Source: Candidatus Thorarchaeota archaeon
GTDB lineage: Archaea > Asgardarchaeota > Thorarchaeia > Thorarchaeales > Thorarchaeaceae
Direction of reading: 5' to 3'
Assembly: GCA_016839605.1 (NCBI GenBank)
Contig: JAEOTX010000039.1
Span: 85,497-117,540, forward strand
DNA: 32,044 bases
In this document: in pieces, positions 7,466-15,121 of the stretch
Numbering within the stretch: the stretch's first letter is position 1
Layout of the letters: every line of letters begins with the position of its first letter
Position numbers and translations under genes: made by a program
Notes under the pieces: model-generated
The model's input: only the letters and a program-made list of their open reading frames with translations
Database searches by the model: none
What the model was told of the DNA's origin: nothing

Positions 7466-8800
7466 ATGACCAGAAAAAAAGTTATCATCATGGGTGCAGC
7501 AGGCCGGGACTTCCACAACTTCAATGTGTTCTTTCGAAACAACGAAGACTATGAGGTTGTTGCGTTCACTGCTGAGCAAATACCGGGTATTGGGGATAGA
7601 TTGTATCCTCCAGAGCTATCTGGAGATCTCTATCCTGACGGCATCAAAATCTACCCAGAAGAGAAGCTACCAGAACTAGTCGAGAAATTTGAAGCTGAAC
7701 AGTGCATTCTGGCATATTCTGACCTGTCCTATGATACGGTGGGTCACAAGATTGCTTGGGTGAATAGTATTGGTGCAGACATTAGACTCATGGGCACTAA
7801 CACTACGATGTTGAAAAGCAAGAAGCCACTTGTAGCAATCTGTGCCGTAAGAACTGGATGCGGAAAGAGCCAGACCTCTCGACGAGTGAATCAGATTCTT
7901 GTTGATATGGGACTTAAGCCTGTTAACATACGCCATCCGATGCCATACGACCCCGACCTTACGACCCAGATAGCACAGCGCTACGAGGTTCTGGGAGACT
8001 TGGACAAGTATAATTGCACGATTGAAGAACGTGAAGAGTACGAACCCATGATCAACATGGGCGTGATCCTCTATGCTGGGGTTGACTACGGTGAAATTCT
8101 GAGCCAAGCTGAGGAGGAAGCAGATGTAATAACTTGGGATGGAGGGAACAATGACTTTTCCTTCTATCGCCCAGACCTGTTCATCGTAATCGCAGATCCA
8201 CACAGACCAGGGCATGAAGTGTCCTACTATCCAGGAGAAACCAACCTCATAATGGCGGATGTTGTCATCATCAATAAGGTTGAAACTGCGGACTATGATT
8301 TCGTGGAAGAAGTTAGGGATAACATCATGCGTGTCAATCCAGGTGCGGTCATCATAGAAGCTGCCTCACCTGTCACTGTAGAAGACATGAGTGTGATTCG
8401 TGGAAAGAGAGTGCTTATTGTGGAGGATGGACCCACAGTCACACATGGAGATATGCCATATGGAGCGGGATACATCGCAGCAAGAAAGGCAGGGGCTGAA
8501 ATTGTAGACCCAAGGCCATTCGCGGTAGGCTCTATTAAGGACACTTTTGAGAAGTACTATCATCTTGAGGATGTCCTACCAGCAATGGGATACGGTAAGA
8601 CGCAGATGAAAGAGCTTGAAGATACAATCAACAAAGCAGACGTGGATGCTGTAGTAATTGGCACTCCGATTGATCTGGGGCGACTCATCAAGATCAATAA
8701 ACCAAGTGTTAGAATCAGATATGACCTACAGGAGATTGGTAGGCCTAATCTCGAAGACATTCTTGCTGAGTTTGTTGAGAAAAAGGGCTTGAAGAAATAG
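7466..8800 (+). CDS. cpgS: cyclic 2,3-diphosphoglycerate synthetase-type GTPase/ATPase
   Basis: 444 residues from the ATG at 7466, chosen because GCGGAGAGA lies just upstream and the family begins MxxKKVIIMGAAGRDFHNFN. The protein then has a P-loop-like AVRTGCGKSQTSRR (~127-140), WDGGNNDFSFYRPDL, VINKVETAD, VEDGPTVTHGDMPYGAGY and a C-terminal VIGTPIDLGRLI segment, all typical of the archaeal cyclic 2,3-diphosphoglycerate synthetase family. Those enzymes use ATP to close 2,3-diphosphoglycerate into the cyclic compound, an intracellular solute and phosphate/energy store in some methanogens. Many archaea carry homologues without known accumulation of the compound, so the exact substrate here is inferred. 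It is a stand-alone gene with a perfect palindrome directly after the stop. Confidence 0.8.
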   Translation: MTRKKVIIMGAAGRDFHNFNVFFRNNEDYEVVAFTAEQIPGIGDRLYPPELSGDLYPDGIKIYPEEKLPELVEKFEAEQCILAYSDLSYDTVGHKIAWVNSIGADIRLMGTNTTMLKSKKPLVAICAVRTGCGKSQTSRRVNQILVDMGLKPVNIRHPMPYDPDLTTQIAQRYEVLGDLDKYNCTIEEREEYEPMINMGVILYAGVDYGEILSQAEEEADVITWDGGNNDFSFYRPDLFIVIADPHRPGHEVSYYPGETNLIMADVVIINKVETADYDFVEEVRDNIMRVNPGAVIIEAASPVTVEDMSVIRGKRVLIVEDGPTVTHGDMPYGAGYIAARKAGAEIVDPRPFAVGSIKDTFEKYYHLEDVLPAMGYGKTQMKELEDTINKADVDAVVIGTPIDLGRLIKINKPSVRIRYDLQEIGRPNLEDILAEFVEKKGLKK

Positions 8801-8807
8801 AGAATTA

Positions 8808-8829
8808 CACCCGGGAAGCTTCCCGGGTG
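8808..8829. terminator. 22-base perfect palindrome between convergent genes
   Basis: The sequence between the stops of the cpgS-type gene and the convergent membrane-protein gene is an uninterrupted 22-base palindrome, CACCCGGGAAG followed by its reverse complement. In RNA it would fold as a nine-pair GC-rich stem with an AGCU loop, identically on both strands. It could act as a bidirectional terminator or 3'-end stabiliser. No clear U-tract follows, so this is not a standard archaeal oligo-T terminator. Confidence 0.6.
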
Positions 8830-8838
8830 AGAAGCTCT

Positions 8839-9765
8839 TTACCAATACTCCTGCTCTGTCTGAACAGTTCTTGCCGCTAGGTCCTTGTACAAAACAGCTT
8901 GGTAAATGTAAGTCAGGGGAGTTATTAGCAACGTAGCTGTAAAAGGAGTAATGAGCAAAGTAAGATCGCTTCCTAGGAACATTATAAGCCCAAACTCAAT
9001 TGCCAGTGTGATAACCATCAAGATGATGTGGAAAAGAACGATTCCTCCTAGAGTATGCATGAAGTTGCTCTTTGTTAGACTCACTGTTCTACTGATCGAC
9101 CCACCGACACTCTTGTCTTCTTCCATTACTACAGCTGCATTCGGATAGAATATTGTCACGACAAGGATGTACACAATTGCCATTACCAGAAGCATTCCAG
9201 ATGCTTGCGTCATCGCATCAAGGTCCATGATCAGCATTGCATCCAGCATCGCAAGAAGCGATTGCTGAATCGGTATCATAATCACGGCATATATCGAGCC
9301 AATAATCAGAATGACAGATAGGAGAGTTGGGAATCGTTCCAGTGCAGAGGAAACTCCGGATCCCATAGCGGAATCCTGGCCAGTATATGTTCTCAGCGCA
9401 ATGTTGATTGCCGCACCGAGTATGAGTATATTCAGGACGAAACCAATCAGCATCAAGACGCCGCCTACACCCACAAAAGGACCATAGACTCCAGGAGGAA
9501 TTGGTTCATCTAGGAGTAAGAATGTGCCCCAAATGAAAGAAACCGGTTCTGAGCCTAGATATCCAATGTATAGAAGCATCGTAGGGAAAATAAAGTACAT
9601 AATTGAGCTGAACACGAAGCTATAGATTACAGGTATTATCATGAGGCCTACGTAAGCAGAGATTCTCTTTCCATACAGGCTTAAGACTGTTGAAATCTGA
9701 GTGCTCACTCCAATTGCATATTGGTCCTCGGTAGAAATCGGTTTCTGATCATCCTCGATTGCCAA
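8839..9765 (-). CDS. six-helix membrane protein (DUF975/GPDPase-membrane-domain-like)
   Basis: A 308-residue polytopic membrane protein starting at TTG behind a strong AAAGGTGG. Hydrophobic segments lie near 38-58, 98-122, 147-167, 190-207, 236-262 and 268-290. The pattern AAVVMEEDKSVGGSISRTVSLTKSNF between helices four and five resembles the amphipathic signature of membrane families related to the glycerophosphodiester phosphodiesterase membrane domain and DUF975. In these, a long helix precedes each hydrophobic hairpin. No catalytic motif or signal peptide is seen. It lies 59 bases downstream of the PaaK-like ligase gene on the same strand and may share its transcript. Function unknown. 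Confidence 0.75.
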   Translation of the reverse strand: MAIEDDQKPISTEDQYAIGVSTQISTVLSLYGKRISAYVGLMIIPVIYSFVFSSIMYFIFPTMLLYIGYLGSEPVSFIWGTFLLLDEPIPPGVYGPFVGVGGVLMLIGFVLNILILGAAINIALRTYTGQDSAMGSGVSSALERFPTLLSVILIIGSIYAVIMIPIQQSLLAMLDAMLIMDLDAMTQASGMLLVMAIVYILVVTIFYPNAAVVMEEDKSVGGSISRTVSLTKSNFMHTLGGIVLFHIILMVITLAIEFGLIMFLGSDLTLLITPFTATLLITPLTYIYQAVLYKDLAARTVQTEQEYW

Positions 9766-9824
9766 TTAATCCACCTTTACGGCGGAGCACTTCCTGTCTC
9801 TTATAATATCTCCGGACATGACAT

Positions 9825-11420
9825 CTATGCTGGCTTCGGACGAGCATCAAAAATCTCCATGAACTTCATCCCGCCTGCTCTCTCAAGTAATTCCTCAAAT
9901 GACACAATGAATACAGTTGGTGTTACTTCCGTGCTAGTTTTCGTAACCTTCTGAATCTCAAGGATGAGCGATTCATAGTTACCTTTTGGTCCTGATTTTG
10001 GAGCCACATAGAGGTTCAGTACGTCCATACTGTATGGGTCACTCATATCTTCCTTAGCAACTTCAATCTGCATCTCCTCAATCTCTGCAAGCTTGAGCAG
10101 ATCTGTCCTCAACGCAGTGAGATTAACTGTAGCACCCTTAATCTTCTTCTCAGCTAGACCCATTACTTCAATCTGAGCCTGCGCATCATTTGTGCGTCCA
10201 ATGTCCCAGAAGAAGGGACCATCTATTCCGCAGCATGGGCATTTTCCACGTTCATGCTTTGAAGCCACATCTCCCAATAGAAAGCCTTCAAAGACAGTGC
10301 CAGTACTGTCCAGATGAAAGAGCAATGTATGACCTGGCTCATCCTCTCCTACAAACTCGTAACTACCATCGTCATTCAGTCTGACAAATTCCCAAGACAT
10401 CATGAGAGGTGATAGGTTGTGATAAGGCCCATTGTATTCACACTGAACTGCAAACGAAATCTTGCTCTCTGAGGATGCATACCCGCCTACAATTCGTACT
10501 TCTTTCGCTCCTTTCTCAATGAGGGTCTGAGTAATGTCATCTGCAACACGCGGGTAGATTTTTTCTCCTGCAAGCAAGACAACAACCTTCTCAGGCGCTT
10601 CATATTCAGAATCTTCAGCCATTGCTCGGAAGAACCTGTTTCGTAGGTAACTGGGCATTCCCGCAAAGGCATTTGATTTGAAAGACTTAGCAAGCTCGAC
10701 CAGCTTCTCACTAGGTATTGCTCCGCCCGCACTTGTAGCGTTGTAGAATTTGCTTATCTGCTTCAGACCAACATTTACCGCATGCCAGCCTAAATGTGGT
10801 GCATACGGAAAGAGATTCATACTGGAGACCTCCCACCCGCTTTCGATGAAAGGATCAATGGCAAGCTGACCGCACTTCGCGCTATTGCTTGAAAGCAGTT
10901 CATTGTCATATCGCGTAAGAAATACTGGCGAGGGCAAACCAGATGCTCTGCCGGAACTCAACCAGTATTGAAGTGGAGAATAGTTGTAAGTCAAACGTTC
11001 CTTGAGCCTATCCATGGCTGCTGAAGCCCCGAGTTTTAGCTTCACACGTGCCCCGTTATTACGTAAGAACTTGTATTGTTCGCTGTTACCTGCTTCCTTT
11101 GAGTAATTCATCATGTTCCCAATGATTTCTGCTGGGGCTCTTTCCTTTCCATCCACCTCAGAAGGATTGAGTACAAATTGCCGGAGGCTTTCTTTGTAGT
11201 CTGTTTTTCTAACAAGAGGAATTTGGTACTTTTCCCAATCCTCAATGCAAGTTATGTTGAAAGGATCCACGTTATTCTCTTTGAACAGTCGTCTATAGTA
11301 AGGATGATTGGGCCATATTTGATAGCGGATGAAAGCTCGGAATTTCTGGTCCTGCATCCGTTTGATTTCGCGATGGTTAGTTCTCTTCAATTCTTGGAAC
11401 GTAAAAGTGGTCTTTGTCAT
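9825..11420 (-). CDS. PaaK-like adenylate-forming enzyme (phenylacetate-CoA ligase family)
   Basis: 531 residues, ATG behind GGAGACTGAATC. The N-terminus (NHPYYRRLFKENNVDP, then WEKYQIPLVRKTDY) is the hallmark of the phenylacetate-CoA ligase branch of ANL adenylate-forming enzymes. The nucleotide loop reads SSGRASGLPSPVFLT (155-169), a variant of the Gly/Ser/Thr-rich P-loop in which Arg-Ala replaces the usual Thr-Thr. GGYASSES (312-319), a DVASKHE region and a CPCCG zinc-type motif (394-398) follow, with a C-terminal subdomain starting near IKGATVNL (427-434). The family activates a carboxylate as an acyl-AMP for transfer to CoA or another acceptor. The acid here is unknown. The altered P-loop suggests a divergent member, possibly not a CoA ligase. 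Confidence 0.8.
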   Translation of the reverse strand: MTKTTFTFQELKRTNHREIKRMQDQKFRAFIRYQIWPNHPYYRRLFKENNVDPFNITCIEDWEKYQIPLVRKTDYKESLRQFVLNPSEVDGKERAPAEIIGNMMNYSKEAGNSEQYKFLRNNGARVKLKLGASAAMDRLKERLTYNYSPLQYWLSSGRASGLPSPVFLTRYDNELLSSNSAKCGQLAIDPFIESGWEVSSMNLFPYAPHLGWHAVNVGLKQISKFYNATSAGGAIPSEKLVELAKSFKSNAFAGMPSYLRNRFFRAMAEDSEYEAPEKVVVLLAGEKIYPRVADDITQTLIEKGAKEVRIVGGYASSESKISFAVQCEYNGPYHNLSPLMMSWEFVRLNDDGSYEFVGEDEPGHTLLFHLDSTGTVFEGFLLGDVASKHERGKCPCCGIDGPFFWDIGRTNDAQAQIEVMGLAEKKIKGATVNLTALRTDLLKLAEIEEMQIEVAKEDMSDPYSMDVLNLYVAPKSGPKGNYESLILEIQKVTKTSTEVTPTVFIVSFEELLERAGGMKFMEIFDARPKPA

Positions 11421-11492
11421 GATTCAGTCTCCGCTGGGATCACGCTCAAGAAGCGGAGCATTTCGTCCATAAGATAAAAGTTCCGAGTTGCA

Positions 11493-11501
11493 GTTTTAAA
11501 G
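11493..11501 (-). promoter_or_regulatory. possible TATA element for the PaaK-like gene
   Basis: Read on the minus strand the sequence is CTTTAAAAC, a TATA-like box about 75 bases upstream of the ATG at 11420. No other convincing AT-rich element lies at a suitable distance, but the match is weak evidence by itself. Confidence 0.3.
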
Positions 11502-11533
11502 AGTAATACACTAACTGAATAAGGGAACAAAGG

Positions 11534-11559
11534 AGAAACCCATAATAGTGCGGGTTTCT
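11534..11559. repeat. stem-loop in the divergent intergenic region
   Basis: AGAAACCC at 11534-11541 is complementary to GGGTTTCT at 11552-11559, giving an eight-pair stem with a ten-base loop. It lies 45 bases upstream of the TTG at 11604, so it could be a leader hairpin of that gene or an operator. No known riboswitch pattern is recognisable. Confidence 0.4.
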
Positions 11560-11603
11560 TCAAGCAATCGGCCAAAACCCTATGGCAACGGAGTGTTCAA
11601 GCA

Positions 11604-12035
11604 TTGTCTGAGTCTGATGAGAAACTTCAGAGAGGAATCATAGAACTGGAGAAGGGGAACCACAAGAAGGCTTTCAGTGTATTCAAGGATGTCTTCGAAG
11701 AACGAAAAGAAAGATTTCTGCAGAGAGTTCAAGACAACCCGAAGTCACCTACTCTAATGCTTGAGTCTTTGCACATGATTCATGCTCTTGTGTGGCTCAG
11801 AGTTGCAGAGGCTGGAATGGATAAGCAAAACGCCTTGGAGCTCTACGGCAAAGCTGTGGGAACAGTCGAAGCTGCTAGAACGGCACTCGGACCGCTAGTC
11901 GGAGGACTGGCTCAATGGGCAAAAGAGCAAAACATCAAAGTCGTCTACAACAAAGCGCGTGGCCTCTTGGCTGCAACAACAGATCTCGAAGAAATGGCGA
12001 AGAAAGAGCTTGAAGCACATCGTAGGATGAAATAG
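11604..12035 (+). CDS. helical-repeat (TPR-like) hypothetical protein
   Basis: 143 residues from a TTG with GGAG ten bases upstream. No in-frame ATG exists before residue ~50. The whole protein looks alpha-helical. Residues 1-30 (KLQRGIIELEKGNHKKAFSVF) resemble a tetratricopeptide-type helix pair, and ~50-85 contain another amphipathic pair ending in ALELYGKAVGTVEAA. No enzyme motif, cysteine pair or membrane segment is seen. It is followed after 95 bases by a stand-alone Lrp/AsnC effector domain gene on the same strand, but that gap is long enough for independent transcription. Probably a protein-interaction factor; family not recognised. Confidence 0.65.
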   Translation: MSESDEKLQRGIIELEKGNHKKAFSVFKDVFEERKERFLQRVQDNPKSPTLMLESLHMIHALVWLRVAEAGMDKQNALELYGKAVGTVEAARTALGPLVGGLAQWAKEQNIKVVYNKARGLLAATTDLEEMAKKELEAHRRMK

Positions 12036-12130
12036 AAGGCTAGGAAAGAGTGTTCCATTCCACACGATACAGAGAATGGGTCTTGGGCAATTGAAAGAAA
12101 GGTCAATCGAAAAATAGGAGGGAGAGTGCA

Positions 12131-12379
12131 TTGATTACTGCTTTTGTCAGTATGTCAGTTACACCTGGCGAGGATGAGAAAATCGTCAAGGAACTGGTAA
12201 GAGACAAGATTATCCAAGAAGCGTGGCTGACAACTGGCGAGTACGATGTGCTCCTAGTAATGAAGGGCAAAGATACTGAGGAGATCAATCACTACGTCAA
12301 TGACAAGATTCGCGGCATGGAAGGGGTGGTACGAGCTGTTGTCACCTTTGGTATTCAATCAATCACACATGATGCATGA
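12131..12379 (+). CDS. stand-alone Lrp/AsnC ligand-binding (RAM) domain protein
   Basis: An 82-residue protein consisting only of the alpha/beta effector domain of Lrp/AsnC regulators. The pattern ITAFVSMSVTPGEDEKIVKEL, then EAWLTTGEYDVLLVMKGKDTEEINHYV, then IRGMEGVVRAVVTFGI is typical of this ferredoxin-like fold, which forms dimers and octamers and binds amino acids. There is no helix-turn-helix, so it cannot bind DNA alone. Stand-alone versions are common in archaea and may co-assemble with full Lrp proteins. The start is a TTG nine bases after a strong GGAGGGAGA. Its stop directly abuts the stop of the convergent MazG-like gene with no base between. Confidence 0.85.
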   Translation: MITAFVSMSVTPGEDEKIVKELVRDKIIQEAWLTTGEYDVLLVMKGKDTEEINHYVNDKIRGMEGVVRAVVTFGIQSITHDA

Positions 12380-12718
12380 CTAGCGATCCTTCATATGCTC
12401 TGACCATTTATCAGCTGGAAACCTATCTTTCATGATTTCAAGTTCAGAAAGGATGCTTTTCTCGAGGTCTACTTCAAAGAAATTTGCGAGCTGAATAAGA
12501 AGTGCCATAACTTGGGCGAATTCTCGGGCCAGTTCAGCACGTGACGGAGCATCATGACCCAGTCCGATGACCTTGTACCCCTCTTCGACAGTGATATGGC
12601 GGGATATCTCTCCAAGCTCTTCGATGAGATGAGCAAATACTAGAGACGGATTGAATTTATCCCACCCTCGCTCTTTCTCAAATGCCGCTGTGATTTTCTG
12701 AATCTCGCTAAGGTCCAT
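12380..12718 (-). CDS. MazG-like NTP pyrophosphohydrolase
   Basis: 112 residues of the compact all-alpha MazG/dUTPase-like fold: FEKERGWDKFNPSLVFAHLIEELGEISRH (13-41), then EFAQVMALLIQLANFFEVDLE and a final KDRFP. The first metal-binding pair EExxE (33-37) is intact. In the second motif the usual ExxD reads ExxQ (66-69), which could weaken magnesium binding. Such enzymes hydrolyse nucleoside triphosphates, often non-canonical ones, to the monophosphate and pyrophosphate. The ATG immediately follows the TAA stop of the upstream OB-fold protein gene, and GAGGATG at the end of that gene serves as ribosome site, so the two are translationally coupled. Confidence 0.75.
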   Translation of the reverse strand: MDLSEIQKITAAFEKERGWDKFNPSLVFAHLIEELGEISRHITVEEGYKVIGLGHDAPSRAELAREFAQVMALLIQLANFFEVDLEKSILSELEIMKDRFPADKWSEHMKDR

Positions 12719-13417
12719 TTATGTCATCCTCTTTGTGATTTGTAATACTTGAGCTCGTGCTTGATCCAAAGCATGACTTGGTGGATTATTGAGGGGCCCA
12801 AGCTCAGTGTTCTCAGAGAGAGGTGCTCCACTCAGGAACATAGCCTCACTGACTTTGCCCATCATTTCAGCTGGGGGAAGGACAGCACAAGGCAGTTTTA
12901 CTCCAGCTTCAACATCAGCAATATTTGTCACTATAGTCCAGATGCGACTACCATCAGTACATCTGCACTCTGTAAGTTTAGCGGAGCCCTCTACAGCTTT
13001 TGTCTGACTGATTTCAACAGCTAGAATGTCGATAGCTTGTGCAGGATCATCATCCGCACGCAGAAGTCGCCTCTCAAATCCCTTCACTATGGCAAGAGAA
13101 TATTGGGCTTCTGTGAATGCCATCTCTTCATTGACAGATTGTGGTTTGTATGCTTGCGATTCGACTGCATCACTAAGCAAATCTGCAAACTCAACAATGG
13201 CACCGACAAGATTCCTTGTCGCTTCAAGTTCAACTAATGCCTTGGCATCAACATAGGAATACTTCACTTCGTACAGTAGCGTGCCTGCAATCTTCAATGC
13301 GTCTGCCAATTTTGAATACTCTATGTGCATGCGAAGCTTCCGATTACCGACAATTTCATTGAGACGCCTTAATGCATCTTCGAGGACAAGAACTCTAGCG
13401 TCCTTTGCTGTATCCAA
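12719..13417 (-). CDS. helical domain plus OB-fold tRNA-binding-like domain protein
   Basis: 232 residues from a TTG preceded by GGTGA. Residues 1-120 look helical. Residues ~128-205 resemble the OB-fold of EMAP-II, CsaA and methionyl-tRNA synthetase tails: a first strand IDILAVEISQTK, then SRIWTIVTNIADVEAGV, then LPPAEMMGKVSEAMFLSG. This final LPP...G..SEAM block is the most diagnostic part, since these domains carry (L/F)PP...G..S(E/Q)GM. It suggests binding of tRNA or another structured RNA. Coupling with the MazG-like gene hints at nucleotide or tRNA quality control (inference). No catalytic motif is seen. Confidence 0.6.
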   Translation of the reverse strand: MDTAKDARVLVLEDALRRLNEIVGNRKLRMHIEYSKLADALKIAGTLLYEVKYSYVDAKALVELEATRNLVGAIVEFADLLSDAVESQAYKPQSVNEEMAFTEAQYSLAIVKGFERRLLRADDDPAQAIDILAVEISQTKAVEGSAKLTECRCTDGSRIWTIVTNIADVEAGVKLPCAVLPPAEMMGKVSEAMFLSGAPLSENTELGPLNNPPSHALDQARAQVLQITKRMT

Positions 13418-13434
13418 GGCGGTTCACCAGGAAA

Positions 13435-13502
13435 ATTCGTGGAGGTGGCCTTGATAAAGGCCGCGCCTTACTAGATTAGGAGACCACGAATAGTGATATA
13501 AG
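13435..13502. promoter_or_regulatory. nested inverted repeats next to a TATA element
   Basis: ATTCGTGG at 13435-13442 pairs with CCACGAAT at 13484-13491. Inside lies a perfect hairpin GGCCTT-GATA-AAGGCC at 13447-13462 and a weaker one, CCTTA/TTAGG, at 13466-13480. GATATAAG at 13495-13502, just downstream, is a fair TATA box for the plus-strand longin-like gene. The arrangement could be an operator overlapping the promoter or a short structured RNA between divergent genes. Confidence 0.5.
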
Positions 13503-13555
13503 ACTAGGTGGGTATCGCGTTCACGCTAAACACATACGCCACACGAGGTGCTTTC

Positions 13556-14173
13556 ATGATCCAAGCGTTATTCATAATCGCTGAGAGCGGGCTTTGCCTA
13601 ATCAGTAAGACATACGGTGCTGCTGAGGAAGGAGGCATAGATGACAACTTGGTGGGAGGATTTCTTCAGGCAGTTGGATCATTTGGAGAGGAGCTACGTG
13701 GTGGCGGAGTTCTTGAGGACATGAGTTTCAAGGGTTTCAAGATAGTTCTCTCAAGGCACACAGGTTTCATGGTAGCCGGAATGATAGACCAGATTGATGA
13801 TAGAATATCGGCAAAGGCAGTCCTATCAGATATAGGTAATGAATTCCTTGACGGCTATCAGGGCATTATTGATGATTTCGACGGTAGCTTAGACCACTTC
13901 ACAGGCTTTTACCCGAGGATTGACGAAATCACAAAGCATGGCAAAGCAGCCGAGAAACGGGTGATTGTGCCTGTTCTAAAAGGAAAGGTCTCTCCGATGC
14001 TAGTCAGGCTTGGTCAGATGTCCCAGACAGTCTTTGATGTCGCCAAGAAATGTCAGGGCAAATTGACTACCAATGATATCGCCTATGAACTCAAAATGTC
14101 GCTTAAAGAAGTTGTAAAATCCTTACATACTCTAGAGGACATGGACATGCTTGAGTGGAAAGAGGTTGGGTAA
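13556..14173 (+). CDS. longin-like domain plus winged-helix protein
   Basis: 205 residues from the ATG at 13556, chosen over a GTG at 13508 because GAGGTG lies six bases upstream and the domain naturally begins MIQALFIIAESGLCLIS. Residues ~1-120 have the strand-strand-helix pattern of longin-like domains: a first strand with SG turn, a long helix LVGGFLQAVGSFGEEL, strands MSFKGFKIVLSRHTGFMVAGMI, and a helix with FLDGYQGIIDDFDG. Residues ~150-205 look like a winged helix (TTNDIAYELKMSLKEVVKSLHTLEDMDML). Longin folds regulate small GTPases or vesicle components in eukaryotes and are abundant in Asgard archaea. The winged helix may bind DNA or act as an interaction module as in ESCRT-II. Function unknown. 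Confidence 0.7.
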   Translation: MIQALFIIAESGLCLISKTYGAAEEGGIDDNLVGGFLQAVGSFGEELRGGGVLEDMSFKGFKIVLSRHTGFMVAGMIDQIDDRISAKAVLSDIGNEFLDGYQGIIDDFDGSLDHFTGFYPRIDEITKHGKAAEKRVIVPVLKGKVSPMLVRLGQMSQTVFDVAKKCQGKLTTNDIAYELKMSLKEVVKSLHTLEDMDMLEWKEVG

Positions 14174-14214
14174 TACCTCTGGGCTGTTTCTAGAACAACT
14201 TCTTAGCGTTCTAT

Positions 14215-14934
14215 CTATTGCGTCTGCCCCCATTCATTCCCTGTTGCAATCAATATGAGACCAATTATGATTAGTCCCGGAGCCAAGATGCCTGGAATAG
14301 TGTAGGATCCCAAGAAGACCATATCAGCCAAAACATGACGAGCTGCATGAATCACTCTGCCTGCAAACAAGACAAAGAAGCCTAAGCCTAGCATTAAGTT
14401 AGACCGTCTTAGGATACCACCTGATTGCCATGCCAAATACCAGAATAGAAGGGGAATGAATAATGCATATAGAGCACCTGCACCACCTGATAGAATCTGA
14501 CGATCTAGTTCAGCAAGTGGGACTAGTGCCAGTACAATGCCGATTAAAACGGCAGGGATAGCAAAGAGAATTTCAGCCCACCGCTTCCCAAATATCATGA
14601 AAGCAGCTGTAGCAGAGAGAATGGCAAGTGCCATCCATTGGAAGAAAGCTCCTGCACTAAGCCAAACAGCTGGGTCGGATAGCAAAACTGAGAATTGCGT
14701 TTCTAATCCGCCATAGAGAGAGGATATGTCCGCATAGAAGTCGCCAACGAAATAGAAACATCTTCCAATAGCAAGCAAGAGGAAGAAGAGAGCCATAGCA
14801 AGCTGGAAAGGATTCCTTGTCTTCTTGTATCTAAAGAAGAGGAAGAATATGAAGATGAAGAAATAATACCCAACCACAAGGAACCATAGCCCTATGTGTG
14901 CTTCTCTAATTGCCATATCGATGGTCTGTAACAT
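14215..14934 (-). CDS. seven-helix membrane protein, unknown
   Basis: 239 residues, ATG with GGAG nine bases upstream. About seven hydrophobic helices are visible (near 14-36, 43-66, 88-112, 118-140, 145-170, 175-197 and 208-232), with a short charged loop RYKKTRN after the first. There is no signal peptide, transport motif or metal site. A retinal-type lysine in the last helix is not seen, so it is not a rhodopsin. Two cytoplasmic-type Arg/His clusters (RVIHAARH) lie between helices six and seven. It is convergent with the longin-winged-helix gene and divergent from the next pair, so it is probably a single-gene transcription unit. No family recognised. Confidence 0.7.
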   Translation of the reverse strand: MLQTIDMAIREAHIGLWFLVVGYYFFIFIFFLFFRYKKTRNPFQLAMALFFLLLAIGRCFYFVGDFYADISSLYGGLETQFSVLLSDPAVWLSAGAFFQWMALAILSATAAFMIFGKRWAEILFAIPAVLIGIVLALVPLAELDRQILSGGAGALYALFIPLLFWYLAWQSGGILRRSNLMLGLGFFVLFAGRVIHAARHVLADMVFLGSYTIPGILAPGLIIIGLILIATGNEWGQTQ

Positions 14935-15085
14935 CTTGCTAGCTCCTTTGGCTTCTGGTTTACACTAGTACGGTTCTGTTCGCTTCCTGACAAATAAGTG
15001 TATTCTGCTCCATAAATGAGCTAATGAGGACAATACGTCTGCAATATGCCAAAAACACACTCTACACATACACAAAGACAACCTC

Positions 15086-15092
15086 TATATTT
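15086..15092 (+). promoter_or_regulatory. possible TATA element
   Basis: TATATTT lies 30 bases upstream of the TTG start at 15122. If used, the transcript would have almost no leader and would lose part of the GGTGG ribosome site, so an upstream promoter is also possible. Confidence 0.3.
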
Positions 15093-15121
15093 GGCGCGTG
15101 TGAACTCTTGTTGGTGGTCCT

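Noticed and set aside
13435-13491. tRNA or tRNA-like gene
   Set aside because: The nested stems suggest one, but there is no GTTC-type T-loop, no anticodon arm of correct size, and the span is only 57 bases.
14215-14934. Microbial rhodopsin
   Set aside because: Seven helices are present, but the last helix lacks the retinal-binding lysine and the third lacks the proton-carrier motif.
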